Assembly (NCBI RefSeq): GCF_907164955.1
Contig: NZ_OU015521.1
Coordinates: 310,001 to 374,000, forward strand
Length of the DNA stretch: 64,000 bases
From: Coxiella endosymbiont of Dermacentor marginatus
GTDB lineage: Bacteria; Pseudomonadota; Gammaproteobacteria; Coxiellales; Coxiellaceae
Direction: 5' to 3'
Part shown: one piece after another, positions 1-10,590 of the stretch
How the letters are laid out: the number at the start of each line of letters is the position of its first letter
Position numbering within the stretch: position 1 is the first letter of the stretch
The notes under the pieces: generated by a model
Told to the model about the DNA's origin: nothing
Seen by the model: only the letters and a program-made list of their open reading frames with translations
Database searches by the model: none
Position numbers and translations under genes: made by a program

Positions 1-706
1 AATTCAATAGACTGGATTTACCTACATTAGGTTTACCAACAATAACAACGGTAATACCATCCCGCAATAGTGCTCCCTGTTTTGCTGTTTTTTCAATTTC
101 TTGAATATTTTTTAGTATTTTTTCTAGCTTTTTTTGAAGAACACCATCAGTCAAAAAATCAATTTCTTCTTCAGGAAAATCGATAGCTGCTTCGATATAC
201 ATACGTAATTTAATCAATCTATTTACTAATATAGTAATTTGCTGAGAAAATTCTCCTTGAAGAGAGCGAACTGCTGAACGCATTGCTTGTGCCGAGGTAG
301 CATTAATTAAATCAGAAACAGCTTCGGCTTGAACCAAATCAATTTTGTTATTTAAAAAAGCTCTTTCAGAAAATTCTCCAGGCCGTGCTAATCGAGCTCC
401 TGCTTCTATGGTGCTTTTTAAAAGCCGATCCATAACTGCTGGCCCACCATGTCCCTGTAACTCCAAGATATCTTCTCCCGTAAAAGAGTGAGGTTTGGGG
501 AAATATAAAGCTACCCCTTCATCAATGAGAGATCCGTCAAAGTCTTTAAATACACTCAAGGTGGCATGTCTCGGTCTTGGAACAAACCCCATTATTTTTT
601 TAGCAATAAAAGGTGTATTAGTACCAGAAATACGGACGATACCTATCCCTCCTCGACCTGCAGGAGTTGCCAATGCGACAATAGTTTCATGAGAAATCTC
701 AAACAT
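1..706 (-). CDS. mnmE: MnmE (TrmE) tRNA modification GTPase, N-terminal part
   Basis: With MnmG this GTPase installs the carboxymethylaminomethyl group on the wobble uridine (U34) of certain tRNAs. The first 235 codons are visible and the gene runs off the left edge. The start [20 protein letters not shown] is typical of the family, followed by the folate-binding N domain (about residues 1-120), the start of the helical domain, and the G1 Walker [10 protein letters not shown] at about residues 224-232 just before the edge. ATG at 704-706 is the only sensible start. It lies 127 bp downstream of yidC on the same strand, the usual rpmH-rnpA-yidD-yidC-mnmE order. The visible part is intact. Confidence 0.95.
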   Translation of the reverse strand, partial: MFEISHETIVALATPAGRGGIGIVRISGTNTPFIAKKIMGFVPRPRHATLSVFKDFDGSLIDEGVALYFPKPHSFTGEDILELQGHGGPAVMDRLLKSTIEAGARLARPGEFSERAFLNNKIDLVQAEAVSDLINATSAQAMRSAVRSLQGEFSQQITILVNRLIKLRMYIEAAIDFPEEEIDFLTDGVLQKKLEKILKNIQEIEKTAKQGALLRDGITVVIVGKPNVGKSSLLN

Positions 707-833
707 AACTAAGAAAAATAGATTATAACACAACCCTAAATTATCCTCCTTTGAGGACACACAAAGTCTTGTCGAAGCTAGAATAAAAGACGCGAAAGTT
801 AGGGCAGCAGACGCAAGAGAGAAAATAAAATCT

Positions 834-2552
834 TTACTTCTTCTTTCTTTCACGTCGAATTTTTAACTTTGCTTTATGATTTTCGTAGGTTTTATTGAAA
901 TGCCACTGCTGAAAAGTTTGCATTACGTTGTTAGTTAACCAATATAATACAAGTCCAGCAGGAAAATTAATAAAAAATACAGTAAAGACTATTGGTAAAA
1001 TCCACATCATTTTTTGTTGAGTAAAATCAGATGAGGTTGGTGATAGCCATTGCTGAGCTAACATACTAAGTCCCATTAAAATGGGTAGAATATAATAGGG
1101 GTCTTTTACAGACAAATCGTGGATCCAAAGAATAAATGGTGCTTGGCGTAACTCCACACTTTCAATAATTACGTAGTAAAATGCGATAAAAACCGGAATC
1201 TGAATTAGCATGGGTAAACAACCGCCTAATGGATTAATTTTTTCTTTACGATAAAGCTCTATGGTGGTTTGACTCAATGTTTGTCGATCATCACCATAAC
1301 GCTTTTTTAAAGATTGCAAACGGGGTTGCATTTCACGCATTCGAGCTATCGATCGGAAATTTTTTGCGGAAAACCAATAAAAAACAATTTTGATAAGGAT
1401 TGTTGTTAGAATAATAGTCCATCCCCAATTTTTAACCACGACATGAATGGCACTTATTATCCAAAATAACAGAGTAGAAATTGGCCACAACCAGCTATAA
1501 TCAATGGTTCGATCTAGGCCTAGTGCTAATGTTTTTAATTGTTTTGCTATCTCTGGACCGACATAAAATACTGTATGACCTACAACTGTTTTATCCGATT
1601 CCACTATCATTTTTGGACTCGTAAAGCCAATGACATAAAGATTAGCGCTACTACTGGTCTTAGAGTGAATTACATGGCTGTAATAGTGATAAGTAAGATC
1701 TGGATTGCCTGGAATCCAAGCACTTAAAAAATAATGTTGTTGCATAGCAATCCAACCATTTTTTGAAATACGATCAATATCTTTTTTATCCATCGCTGCA
1801 TAGGTGATCTTTTCATAAAGCATTTTCTGACCGGAGATGGCTGCACCATTATAACTCCGCATGTAAAAATGGTGATGTTTAACTGAAGGCTCTCGTCGAG
1901 TAATTTGAGCATAGAGACTGCCTTCCCAAAGTTTTTTTGTATTATTATGCACTTGATAAGTAATTTGAACTGCATAATTATTGCGATGGAAAGTATAGGT
2001 TCTTATAATATGCAGGCCATTAGACGCTGTCTGACCTGTTAATTGAACAATGAGTTCATTTTGATTATCAGCCAATTCATATTGGCTTCTTTGTGTTGTG
2101 TAGTGAATAGGCGCCCCTCTATTTAAGTTAGTGAAGCTGCTTTGAGCAATATAAAGATGATCAGTATTATCATTTAAAATTTGGATTGGATTTTGATTTT
2201 CTTCTAATGAGACTGGGTATTTAAGCAATTTAGCTGAGACAATATTTCCTCCGTAAGTATCGATGCTTAATTCTAAAACATCTGTTTTAATAGTAACTAA
2301 TTGTTTTTCAGAGATTTTTTCTTGATTCAAATTGGAGTGGAGAGCTGCTTTATTTCTAATTTTTTCTTTTCTATCCAGTAGGTTGAATGTTGGTGGGATA
2401 TAGTCTTTAGATGTTTTTCCGTTCGATTTCGCATTCACTAATTTTGTAGAGTACTGCTTGAGAGCAGGCGGGTAATCGTGCATCCAGGTGTTTAAAATCG
2501 CAATAGCTAAAAAGGCAACGATGATGTATACAACTGCTTTTTTAATATCCAT
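834..2552 (-). CDS. yidC: YidC membrane protein insertase
   Basis: Inner-membrane insertase acting alone or with SecYEG to fold and insert membrane proteins. The 572-residue product has the Gram-negative architecture: an N-terminal anchor (about residues 7-24), a large periplasmic beta domain (about 60-340), and a C-terminal bundle of hydrophobic segments (about 350-550) including [17 protein letters not shown] and [15 protein letters not shown], both typical of the insertase core. The tail is strongly basic ([10 protein letters not shown]), as expected for ribosome contact. It starts 10 bp after yidD, so the two are probably co-translated. Length is near the usual 550-570 residues and nothing looks broken. 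Confidence 0.97.
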   Translation of the reverse strand: MDIKKAVVYIIVAFLAIAILNTWMHDYPPALKQYSTKLVNAKSNGKTSKDYIPPTFNLLDRKEKIRNKAALHSNLNQEKISEKQLVTIKTDVLELSIDTYGGNIVSAKLLKYPVSLEENQNPIQILNDNTDHLYIAQSSFTNLNRGAPIHYTTQRSQYELADNQNELIVQLTGQTASNGLHIIRTYTFHRNNYAVQITYQVHNNTKKLWEGSLYAQITRREPSVKHHHFYMRSYNGAAISGQKMLYEKITYAAMDKKDIDRISKNGWIAMQQHYFLSAWIPGNPDLTYHYYSHVIHSKTSSSANLYVIGFTSPKMIVESDKTVVGHTVFYVGPEIAKQLKTLALGLDRTIDYSWLWPISTLLFWIISAIHVVVKNWGWTIILTTILIKIVFYWFSAKNFRSIARMREMQPRLQSLKKRYGDDRQTLSQTTIELYRKEKINPLGGCLPMLIQIPVFIAFYYVIIESVELRQAPFILWIHDLSVKDPYYILPILMGLSMLAQQWLSPTSSDFTQQKMMWILPIVFTVFFINFPAGLVLYWLTNNVMQTFQQWHFNKTYENHKAKLKIRRERKKK

Positions 2553-2562
2553 TACTATATAA

Positions 2563-2772
2563 CTACATTAACTTTTTATTGTTTTCAGGGACCAAATTTA
2601 CTCCTCCTAGATGAAAGGGATGGCACTTTAAGAGCCGAAAAATGGTTAAATAAATCGCTTTCACTATATTGAATCGTTTGAAAGCGATTTTAGCATAACA
2701 AGAACAACTTGGATAAAAACGACAAGCGTTTCCTATATAGGGGCTTATAATATATTGATAAATTTTAATCAT
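2563..2772 (-). CDS. yidD: YidD membrane protein insertion efficiency factor
   Basis: Small membrane-associated protein that improves YidC-dependent insertion. The family motif [11 protein letters not shown] and the hydrophobic start [12 protein letters not shown] are present, and the length (69 residues) is normal. I chose ATG at 2770-2772 because it overlaps the rnpA stop as ATGA, a classic coupling arrangement, and because family members start just before the YQ..ISP motif. An in-frame ATG at 2829 would give 88 residues but would overlap rnpA by about 60 bp and add sequence with no family counterpart. Its place between rnpA and yidC is standard. Confidence 0.93.
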   Translation of the reverse strand: MIKIYQYIISPYIGNACRFYPSCSCYAKIAFKRFNIVKAIYLTIFRLLKCHPFHLGGVNLVPENNKKLM

Positions 2773-3134
2773 TTTAAGCAGGACCTTTCGGACAGTATAA
2801 TCAATTGATGGAGTAATTGGTTTATACATTCATGCAACTCTTTTTTGCTTGCTTCCCCTGATCGAAATTTTGCTATAAAAACAATATCTACTGAAGGTAA
2901 GCGATGCTTTTGCAAACGAAAATTTTCTTTCACTATTCGTCTGATGCGATTTCGCATTACTGCTTTTTTTAAGTTTTTTCGACTAGCTACGACTCCTAAA
3001 CGAGAGTAGTTGAAATTACTATTCCAATAGTAGAGAAAACAGTAGTGTCCAGACAAAATTTGACATTCTGAGTAAACGCGCCGAAATTCGGCTGTAGTAC
3101 GAATTCGCCAATTCTTTGAGAAATTATAATTCAT
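2769..3134 (-). CDS. rnpA: RnpA, protein component of ribonuclease P
   Basis: Protein subunit that helps the RNase P RNA cut 5' leaders from pre-tRNAs. The diagnostic RNR helix is present (AVMRNRIRRIVKENFR, about residues 59-74), together with the N-terminal pattern RIRTTAEFRRVY. I start it at ATG 3132-3134, which shares a base with the rpmH stop (TGATG); a TTG one codon upstream is also in frame. Length is about 121 residues, normal for the family. It sits between rpmH and yidD with overlapping ends, so rpmH-rnpA-yidD-yidC look like one translationally coupled unit. Confidence 0.95.
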   Translation of the reverse strand: MNYNFSKNWRIRTTAEFRRVYSECQILSGHYCFLYYWNSNFNYSRLGVVASRKNLKKAVMRNRIRRIVKENFRLQKHRLPSVDIVFIAKFRSGEASKKELHECINQLLHQLIILSERSCLK

Positions 3135-3268
3135 CAACCTACTAAGCGTTTTCTTCCTTTTGCTCTGCGCTGATTCAGTATTCGTCGACCACTCTTAGTA
3201 GCCATGCGTGCTCGAAACCCGTGCGTGCGATTTCGTTTTAATTTACTGGGTTGATAAGTTTGCTTCAT
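3134..3268 (-). CDS. rpmH: Ribosomal protein bL34
   Basis: 44-residue protein of the large ribosomal subunit. The translation begins [20 protein letters not shown] and ends GRKRLVG, the textbook bL34 sequence, very rich in Arg and Lys. ATG is at 3266-3268 and TGA at 3134-3136, and the stop shares a base with the rnpA start. In many bacteria dnaA lies divergently next to rpmH; here about 1 kb of empty sequence follows instead, and the dnaA remnant lies far away beside dnaN. Confidence 0.97.
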   Translation of the reverse strand: MKQTYQPSKLKRNRTHGFRARMATKSGRRILNQRRAKGRKRLVG

Positions 3269-4323
3269 AAACGTTTGCCTAACCAATAAAATTAATAAGA
3301 TCTAGAATATAAATCAGAGGTGTCAGTCTGTCAAACGGACAAATGCTTTTAAAAAGCAGTCTACTTTAAAATTTTTAACTGCTATAAAGAAAAATTATCC
3401 TCAATAGCATTACAATAAATCATATCTTCTGAAAATGATTTGGATCATGACTTGTAAAAGGATTTTTCTCACTTTATTGTTGAACTCAGTCAGCATCGAC
3501 TTGCTCATTGAAAAAGCTAAAGAATTAATAGCGAAAAAAGAAACTGAATTATATTTGAGGAATAACAGAGTATTTAATATTCGGTGACGCTTGATAACTC
3601 CAAAGGTAGGGTAGAAAGTATTGAGAAAAATTTGATCAAGACTATTTGTTATTCTATTGATTTAGATAAGTTATATTAATCGATATAGGCTGTAACATTT
3701 TTTTGATCTTCGTCAATTGATACACCGCTTTTATTTATTATAATTAATTGTCTTTTCACAATTTCAAAGTTAAGTTCGATAATATAGGTCGTTTACTCCT
3801 AGGCGAGCAGCAGCAGCCGCGCGTATGTCAAAATAGTTGCATTTTATCTAATTTCAAAAAGATAAATGACCAAGTTGTTTGGCTATAATCTTTGAACTGA
3901 ACACAACAACCTTTAAATTAAATCTTGGTAACTGGTAAACCTGGTAATGCTTTTTTTAAGATAAATGGCAGTAGGGAAGATTCGATTTTTTTGTGGGAAT
4001 GTCTTGTAGCAAGTTCGGATCATTATCTCAACTAATTTTGTTAAATTAACCCAAAAGATTTAAGGAGAGATGATTATGAAATTTTAAACAGACTCTTAAA
4101 ATCAGAGAAAGTTATTTATTGAATAAACCACTTAAAATGCGCGTGTATTTATCTTTAGGTATTTTTTCTGCGATGCAAACCCACTGCTCTGTTGATAAAA
4201 TAAAACACAATTTATTAATTAAAAACTTACTCAGGTGTTTTTGAGATTTTATAGAAGAAGTTAGCGGTCATTTTTTAAATCGCTTCATTTAAAGCATTGT
4301 TTTTATTTCATGCGTGGTGATAT
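3269..4323. other. Decayed intergenic region between glyS and rpmH
   Basis: About 1 kb with no credible gene. A coding-like piece reads on the plus strand around 3480-3590 (LLNSVSIDLLIEKAKELIAK), broken by stops. At about 4060-4090 a good Shine-Dalgarno precedes an ATG that stops after three codons, like the relic of a start site. The rpmH promoter must lie in the part next to 3268. I see no cluster of DnaA boxes. Confidence 0.5.
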
Positions 4324-6393
4324 TCATGATAATAACGAAATGTCAGCAATTTTTGTAAGCAACTTTTGCAGAGAAATTAATAGTATTAATCGATTATCAC
4401 GTCTTTTTTTGTCGTCCACCATTACCATGACTTTATCGAAGAACGTATCAATAGGATCTTTTAATGATACTAACTCACTTAGCGCTTTCAGATAATCTGC
4501 TTCCTCACACAGACTGTTGACTGACTTAACATGGGTTTTCAGTTCTTCAGCCAGCTTATGCTCTGCATCGGAATCGAATAGAGAAGGATCGATCTGATTA
4601 ACTTTTATTTTAATCGATTGTTTTTTTAAAATATTGCTTACTCGTTTATTAGCAGCTGTTAGAGCGTTAGCTTCAGGTAGAGTTTGGAAATGTTGCACAG
4701 CTTTGATGCGTCGATCAAAATCTAATGGTTCTGTAGGATGAGTAGCAAGAACTGCCATAAAAACTGCTGAAGATACATTTTTTTCAAGATACCAAGCACG
4801 AAGTCGTTCGATAATAAAATTAAAGGATTGATCAACTACGTTCTTGTTAGGTAATTGATTAACATAATTTTTTTCTGTTTTTTTTAATAACATCATCAAA
4901 TCGAGTGGAAGTTCTTTTTCAATTAAAAGACGTAAAATTCCAAGAGCTGCGCGACGCAAAGCAAAGGGATCTTTATCGGCCGTAGGAAATTTATTAATGC
5001 CGATAATGCCAATAAGTGTGTCTAAACGATCTGCAATAGCAATACAAGTACCTTCTAAATTTCTCGGAAGGCCATCTCTAGAAAATCGCGGTAGATAATG
5101 ATCTTGAATAGCTTTGGCGATAGTTTTAGATTCTTTATCATGCAAAGCATAGTAATAACCCATTGTCCCTTGTAAATTGGGAAATTCACAGACTATTTTG
5201 CTGACTAAATCACATTTGGCTAATAGCGCGGCTCTTTCCGTTAAATTTTCATCACCTTGCATTTTCTTAGAAATAAAAGCAGAAATTTTAGATATACGTG
5301 TGGCTTTATCCAATAAAGTCCCTAATTTTTTTTGGAAAATAATTCCTGCTAGTTTAGGTAGTCGATCTTCGAGCGATACTTTAAGATCATTACGATAAAA
5401 AAAGGAAGCGTCTGTTAACCTCGCATTTATCACTTTCTCATTTCCCTCAATAATACGTTTAGGATTCTTACTTACAATATTGCTGATAAGAATAAAATGA
5501 GGCAACAAATCACCTTGCTTATTTTTTATAGGAAAACAACGTTGGTGAACTTGCATCGTGGTGACTAATAATTCATAGGGAAGCTTTAGAAATTCCAGCT
5601 TAAAATGACCCAATAATGCTACAGGCCATTCGACCATTCCAGTTACTTCTTTTAATAGCTCTTCATCAATTATCGCTTCTCCTTTTGAGGATGCTGTTTT
5701 TTTTATTAGTTTGCGAATTTTTTCGCATCGCTTATTAAAATCAACAATAACCATTCCATGGTTTAGCAGTAATTTCTGATAGTCAGCAGGTTGAATAATG
5801 GTAATAGCTTTTGGGTGATGGAAACGATGTCCAAACGTTTTACGATTTGCGGTATGGCCTAGAATAGTTGCCGGTATAGTTTCTTTATCAAATAACATCG
5901 TCATCCAATGAACAGGGCGTACAAAAGATTCAGAATGATTTCCCCAACGCATAGCATTAGGAATAGGAAGATTTTTGATGACAGATTGAATAACTTGTGG
6001 TAGTAATTTACGGGTGGGTTGGCCCGGTTGTTCAATCTGACAATAAATAAATGTCCCTTTTTCTGTTTCTTTTATTTTAAGCTGATCTATTAAAACACCA
6101 CAAGAACGAGCAAATCCTAAACAGGCTATTGTGGGAGTGCCGTTTTTGGCAAAGGCTACTTGCACGCTTGGGCCTTGACGTCTTAAAATACGAGATGGCT
6201 GTTCCGATATTAAATTTTTTATTAATACCGCTAACCGACGAGGAGTTGCGTAACGGTGCATGGACTCAAATGAGAGTTCAGCTTTTTTAAGCTCTCTTTT
6301 AATATTTTGAGATAAGATTTGTGATAATTTATCCAAGATACGTGGAGGTAGTTCTTCGCAACCAATTTCCAATAAAAAATCTTGGGTAACCAT
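4324..6393 (-). CDS. glyS: Glycyl-tRNA synthetase beta subunit
   Basis: Beta subunit of the bacterial alpha2-beta2 glycyl-tRNA synthetase, which binds tRNA(Gly) while the alpha subunit makes glycyl-AMP. The 689-residue product starts [18 protein letters not shown] and carries the family stretches RYATPRRLAVL, PTADKDPFALRRAALGILR (about residues 475-493) and a C-terminal anticodon-binding-like domain. Length matches the usual 690 residues. Its ATG shares one base with the glyQ stop (TAATG), so the two subunits are translationally coupled, fitting equimolar assembly. Confidence 0.97.
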   Translation of the reverse strand: MVTQDFLLEIGCEELPPRILDKLSQILSQNIKRELKKAELSFESMHRYATPRRLAVLIKNLISEQPSRILRRQGPSVQVAFAKNGTPTIACLGFARSCGVLIDQLKIKETEKGTFIYCQIEQPGQPTRKLLPQVIQSVIKNLPIPNAMRWGNHSESFVRPVHWMTMLFDKETIPATILGHTANRKTFGHRFHHPKAITIIQPADYQKLLLNHGMVIVDFNKRCEKIRKLIKKTASSKGEAIIDEELLKEVTGMVEWPVALLGHFKLEFLKLPYELLVTTMQVHQRCFPIKNKQGDLLPHFILISNIVSKNPKRIIEGNEKVINARLTDASFFYRNDLKVSLEDRLPKLAGIIFQKKLGTLLDKATRISKISAFISKKMQGDENLTERAALLAKCDLVSKIVCEFPNLQGTMGYYYALHDKESKTIAKAIQDHYLPRFSRDGLPRNLEGTCIAIADRLDTLIGIIGINKFPTADKDPFALRRAALGILRLLIEKELPLDLMMLLKKTEKNYVNQLPNKNVVDQSFNFIIERLRAWYLEKNVSSAVFMAVLATHPTEPLDFDRRIKAVQHFQTLPEANALTAANKRVSNILKKQSIKIKVNQIDPSLFDSDAEHKLAEELKTHVKSVNSLCEEADYLKALSELVSLKDPIDTFFDKVMVMVDDKKRRDNRLILLISLQKLLTKIADISLLS

Positions 6394-7301
6394 TATACTG
6401 TCTCTGTCTTTAACATCGGAAAACCAAGTTTTTCCCTTGCTGAATAATACGCTTTTGCTACCGTATGCGCTAATTTTCGAATACGCAAAATATAACGTTG
6501 ACGTTCAGCAACTGAAATAGCTTGCCGAGCATCTAAAAGATTAAATGTATGGGAAGCTTTTAGTACCATTTCATAAGCCGCTATAGGAATTTTAACTTTA
6601 ATTAATCGCTCAACTTCTTTTTCGTAAAAATCAAAATTCTTAACAAGTGAACTCACATTAGCGTGTTTAAAATTATAAGCTGACATTTCAAGTTCATTTT
6701 GATGAAAGATTTGACCATAAGTGATGGACCCATTAGGTCCATCTGTCCAAATCAAATCAAACATGTTGTCTACCCCTTGAAGAAACATGGCTAATCGTTC
6801 TAATCCATAAGTAATTTCTCCTGTGACGGGGTTACATGGAAAGCCACCCACTTTTTGAAAGTAAGTGAATTGAGTAATTTCCATTCCATCTTGCCACACT
6901 TCCCACCCAACTCCACAGCAACCTAACGTTGGTGCTTCCCAATTATCTTCTACAAAGCGAATATCATGGATTAAAGGATCGATGCCTAAAGCTTTTAACG
7001 AATTGAGGTAAAGTTCTTGGATATTATCTGGGGATGGTTTTAAGATAATCTGATATTGATAATAATGTTGGGTGCGCTGAGGATTATTTCCGTATCGACC
7101 ATCAGTCGGTCTCCGAGAAGGTTGCACATAAGCAGCTCGCCAAGGTTCAGGACCGATGGCTCGTAAAAAAGTAGCAGGGTGAAAGGTGCCCGCTCCTATT
7201 TCAATATCGAGAGGCTGAAGTAAAACACAGCCTTGCTGATCCCAATATTGGTGCAAGATGAGTACAGTTTTTTGAAAATTGATCCATTGCGATGATCTCA
7301 T
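6393..7301 (-). CDS. glyQ: Glycyl-tRNA synthetase alpha subunit
   Basis: Catalytic subunit of the heterotetrameric glycyl-tRNA synthetase. The 302-residue protein shows the signature [19 protein letters not shown], then [18 protein letters not shown] and [11 protein letters not shown]. These are class II synthetase features of the separate-alpha-chain type rather than the single-chain enzyme of other bacteria. Length is normal. The upstream 508-bp gap should hold its promoter, which I cannot place. It forms an operon with glyS (1-bp overlap). Confidence 0.97.
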   Translation of the reverse strand: MRSSQWINFQKTVLILHQYWDQQGCVLLQPLDIEIGAGTFHPATFLRAIGPEPWRAAYVQPSRRPTDGRYGNNPQRTQHYYQYQIILKPSPDNIQELYLNSLKALGIDPLIHDIRFVEDNWEAPTLGCCGVGWEVWQDGMEITQFTYFQKVGGFPCNPVTGEITYGLERLAMFLQGVDNMFDLIWTDGPNGSITYGQIFHQNELEMSAYNFKHANVSSLVKNFDFYEKEVERLIKVKIPIAAYEMVLKASHTFNLLDARQAISVAERQRYILRIRKLAHTVAKAYYSAREKLGFPMLKTETV

Positions 7302-7809
7302 TTGAAAGCTTTTATCATGATCTGAAATGGAAAGCTAGTCAAAGCTCTAAAGGCCAATTAAGCAGAGGTTACTACAACTTACTTTTTATTTATTATTCAT
7401 ATTGACTTTACAACTTGGTCAATTGCGTTTTGTATGTTTTTTTACGAAGTCGTTCCAAGAATAAAATTGAATTTTGAATCACTGAGCTTATTCCTTGATA
7501 GTAATTGTAATTAGTAATCAAAAAATTTTACTAACGTAGCGTTATCATTCAGACTTGTCTTCTTTAGGTGAATTTAGATCATGAAAGAGTTTTGAGCATT
7601 CTTCTTAATCACTTCCGAGCTTTGTTGTTGTTCTAAGTCCAAGGTAATCTCTTAATACTTTAAAGTAATTGATTAAATACTCGCGAAATTTTTTCTATTT
7701 TTTGTTTTTATTCGAGTTATAAGAATTGTAGGTTTTATTTGAGCTGAAATAACAGCACAGTGAGGAGAAATGGGAGGTGAATTTGAGGTAGTCGCTTAAA
7801 ATTAAAAGA
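7302..7809. other. Intergenic gap upstream of glyQ
   Basis: About 500 bp of AT-rich sequence between the rpoH 3' end and the glyQ start, both minus strand. It should contain the rpoH terminator and glyQ promoter, but I see no clear GC-rich hairpin with a T run and no gene remnant that I recognise. Confidence 0.4.
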
Positions 7810-8673
7810 TTAAGCAGTCATTGCCTCACGAATCTTCTGCATAGCATTTTTTTCAAGTTGGCGAATACGCTCTGCTGAGACGCTGTATTTTTCTGCTAAT
7901 TCATTTAGAGTTAATCTCTCTTCACTTAACCAACGTTGGTGAAGAATATCTTGACTACGCTCATCCAAGATTTGCAGTGCTTTATGAAGTTGTTGCTCTT
8001 GGTCTTCTGACCAATCACTTCGCTCTAATTGTGTGGCAGGATTATAACGTTTATCTTCCAAATAATGAGCTGGAGCACACCAGCTTACATTGCTACCATA
8101 GTTCTCGTCATCAATACCATCGAAAGCTTCATCTTGGTTGTTTAGCCTTTCTTCCATTTGCCGTACATCTTTGGCATTTACATTGAGCTCTTCAGCTAAA
8201 AAGGTTACTTCCTGGTCATTAAACCAGCCCTGTTTTTTTGTATGTTTTCGCAAATTAAAAAAGAGTTTTCGCTGTGCTTTAGTGGTAGCAATTTTAACAA
8301 TACGCCAATTTTTAAGAATAAATTCATGAATTTCAGAGCGGATCCAATGAATAGCAAAAGAAACTAAACGAACGCCTATTTTAGGGTCAAATCGCTTAAC
8401 TGCTTTCATCAAGCCAATATTCCCCTCTTGAATTAAGTCTGCTTGAGATAGGCCATAACCTGCGTACCCTCGTGCAATTCGAACAACAAATCGCAGATGG
8501 GAAAGAACAAGTTTTCTAGCTGCTTCCAGATCATTATTTTGTCGCAGTTGGGTAGATGATTCGTATTCTTCTTCAGTACTCAGCATGGGAATACGATTGA
8601 CCCAGCTAATATAGCTATTCAAGCTTCCAATCGCCAGCGACTGCTCTTCTACTTGTGTTATAAATTGACTCAT
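7810..8673 (-). CDS. rpoH: RNA polymerase sigma-32 (heat shock sigma factor)
   Basis: Alternative sigma factor directing RNA polymerase to heat-shock promoters. The 287-residue product contains region 2 ([20 protein letters not shown], then [19 protein letters not shown]), the RpoH box QRKLFFNLR that separates sigma-32 from sigma-70, and a C-terminal region 4 helix-turn-helix ([20 protein letters not shown]). Length is normal. hslUV at 52231-54218 in this window is a typical target. It lies downstream of ftsY with a 1.9-kb gap between, where ftsE and ftsX are found in many relatives. Confidence 0.97.
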   Translation of the reverse strand: MSQFITQVEEQSLAIGSLNSYISWVNRIPMLSTEEEYESSTQLRQNNDLEAARKLVLSHLRFVVRIARGYAGYGLSQADLIQEGNIGLMKAVKRFDPKIGVRLVSFAIHWIRSEIHEFILKNWRIVKIATTKAQRKLFFNLRKHTKKQGWFNDQEVTFLAEELNVNAKDVRQMEERLNNQDEAFDGIDDENYGSNVSWCAPAHYLEDKRYNPATQLERSDWSEDQEQQLHKALQILDERSQDILHQRWLSEERLTLNELAEKYSVSAERIRQLEKNAMQKIREAMTA

Positions 8674-8804
8674 AGACTATTTTATTTAATATCTGAATGA
8701 GTTGGTACTTAAAATATTCATTCTAACATTGTTCTTGAAGGAGTGCTATATGGATTTCCTAATTTAAAGTCCTAAACTAGCTATAAGATTTTTCTAGCAC
8801 ACTA

Positions 8805-8872
8805 CAAATTTCTCCAATTAACTATTTATCTTGCTAGCCTAAATTTCAAATAGTGTTAATTGGAGAAATTTG
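8805..8872. repeat. Long imperfect inverted repeat upstream of rpoH
   Basis: Left arm 8805-8827 and right arm 8848-8872 are reverse complements over 18 bases, then a 2-base bulge, then 5 more pairs, around a 20-base spacer. The core is CAAATTTCTCCAATTAAC. It lies about 130 bp upstream of the rpoH start in a region without genes. It could be a transcript end for a vanished upstream gene, a leader hairpin of rpoH, or a relic repeat. Confidence 0.75.
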
Positions 8873-9774
8873 ATGAGATCGGTATATAACCTATTTTCAA
8901 ATTCAAAAGAGAAATTTAGTTAAACGATAATACCCATTGGCATAAGATGATGAATTGCCTCAAGCCCGAGAATGAGTTGGAAGTGATGTTATACATGATA
9001 CTTTCAGATACTTTTTGTAATAATACACTGAAATAAGTTAAATTATATGGACTGTCTCACTATCACTAATAAAATTAGTGGGTATTGTAGTAAACATGAA
9101 GTTGTATTACAAAAGTCAGAATAAATTAAGACATTATCATCTCTTTAGTCAGTTTTTTGCTCTAAATAGTATTACTAAAGCGTAAGCTGTGAAATTTATT
9201 GTAGAAGACAATAAATCTAAGTGTAGTACAGGATTACCTGTAGAATCTTATTCAGATAATTATTAAAAAGTGTAGCGGTGACAGAGAAAGAATATTGGCA
9301 GGGAAAGGGGAGGGGGCGGAGTGCTAACTTTATAAAAGGAATTTAAAGAATATGAAAACATGGAGTTAAAATTATAAGTTTTTGTCCATGGCTCTGATAG
9401 TGTCTCCAACAGTGAGGGTACCCCCTTTTTTTGGGCAGCCACTGAATCAGTCAAAAAAGAACCTTGAAACGTGAGTAAGAGTGTTAACTAGATAATCCGG
9501 TAATTTGGATTTAAAAAAGATTTTTTAGTGGTGACTTTAAATTCAATGGGATAACCTACCAGTAATTAAAATTACTCTAGTATAAAAAAGACAGTCAGAG
9601 TATTAGTACTTTGTTGTTCAAGCATCATGAAATGGTGTAAGCAATTTACTCAGGTTAAGTTTAAATAGGCAGTAGATTGGATTTTAGGATATCAATTATA
9701 TTTTTGAGAATTATAGATTTTTTAACTTTAATCAAGCTTCGTGGAAAATATATTAAACATAAGAAAGATTATTT

Positions 9775-9812
9775 TTATTTTAATGTATTTAATTTTAAAT
9801 ACATTAAAATAA
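9775..9812. repeat. AT-only inverted repeat in the ftsY-rpoH gap
   Basis: Arms 9775-9791 and 9796-9812 (17 bp each, perfect) surround a 4-base loop. The stem is almost all A and T (TTATTTTAATGTATTTA), so chance plays a bigger part here than in the other repeats of the window. Confidence 0.6.
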
Positions 9813-10590
9813 TTCTTACTGCATTCAAGGTTTGCTTAGGCTAGAAGTTTTTTAAAAATAAAAAGCTTCAGGGTAAGGGAGCAGTAGGAATGTTGGATAG
9901 TACTACTTATATAACAAGCCGTCATTAAACTGACTAAAGAGAAGACACTTGAATTAGCTTTAAGTACCTTATGTATAAACACATGGGGTGGTGGGATATA
10001 CCCTATCCGCAAAAGAGAGGATTGCAATACTTTTTTTGATCGCGAGAAGAGTTCATTTTACTCATCTGGATCCTCTCCCAATAAATATCTTTTCTTTAAG
10101 ATAATGATTCAATGTATTAGGAGGATAATGGGAGCTAAATTATGGGTAACAATAAGTAGTAACATTTGAAGCATTACATTGTTGGTTTGTTAACATTATG
10201 CTACTGCTTGATAAGTATATAAGGATTGCATACTGCAATACTAAACTTTATCTCAAGATGCAAATCTGATAATCAATTTCCTGACACCGACGCCGACAGC
10301 TTGAAATAATTAACGGAATAAGCACCATTGAATGAAATACTACTATCAAATGGTAATATTATCAAAAAAAGTAAAATTATTCCCAAATATACAGTGTAGG
10401 TAGTGCTTGTCTTTTCTTTATTTAGATAAAACAAGACAAGTTGCTATTATTCATATAATTTAATATAAAGTTACTGAATTAGCCGGATTAGAATGATGAT
10501 TCAATAGAGATACCATGTAACCGTCTGATGTTCATTTGAATGGGTTTCTCAGTGACGTTGACGAACGCATTGAAAAAACAACTTACTGAA

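Larger units (their letters stand above)
8674..10590. other. Large decayed gap where ftsE-ftsX would be expected
   Basis: 1.9 kb between ftsY and rpoH, both minus strand. In many proteobacteria the order is ftsY-ftsE-ftsX-rpoH, and the gap size fits two eroded genes of about 0.65 and 0.9 kb plus spacer. I searched by eye for an ABC Walker A and signature motif on the minus strand and found none. The short ORFs inside resemble nothing known. It contains two inverted repeats (8805-8872 and 9775-9812). Confidence 0.45.

Noticed and set aside
4310-4495. Plus-strand ORF of 61 codons at the glyS 3' end
   Set aside because: Antisense shadow of glyS; no ribosome site.
9263-9454. 63-codon minus ORF (MTDSVAAQKKGVPSLLETLS...) in the ftsY-rpoH gap
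   Set aside because: Matches neither FtsE nor FtsX, shows no ribosome site and has a low-complexity Pro run.
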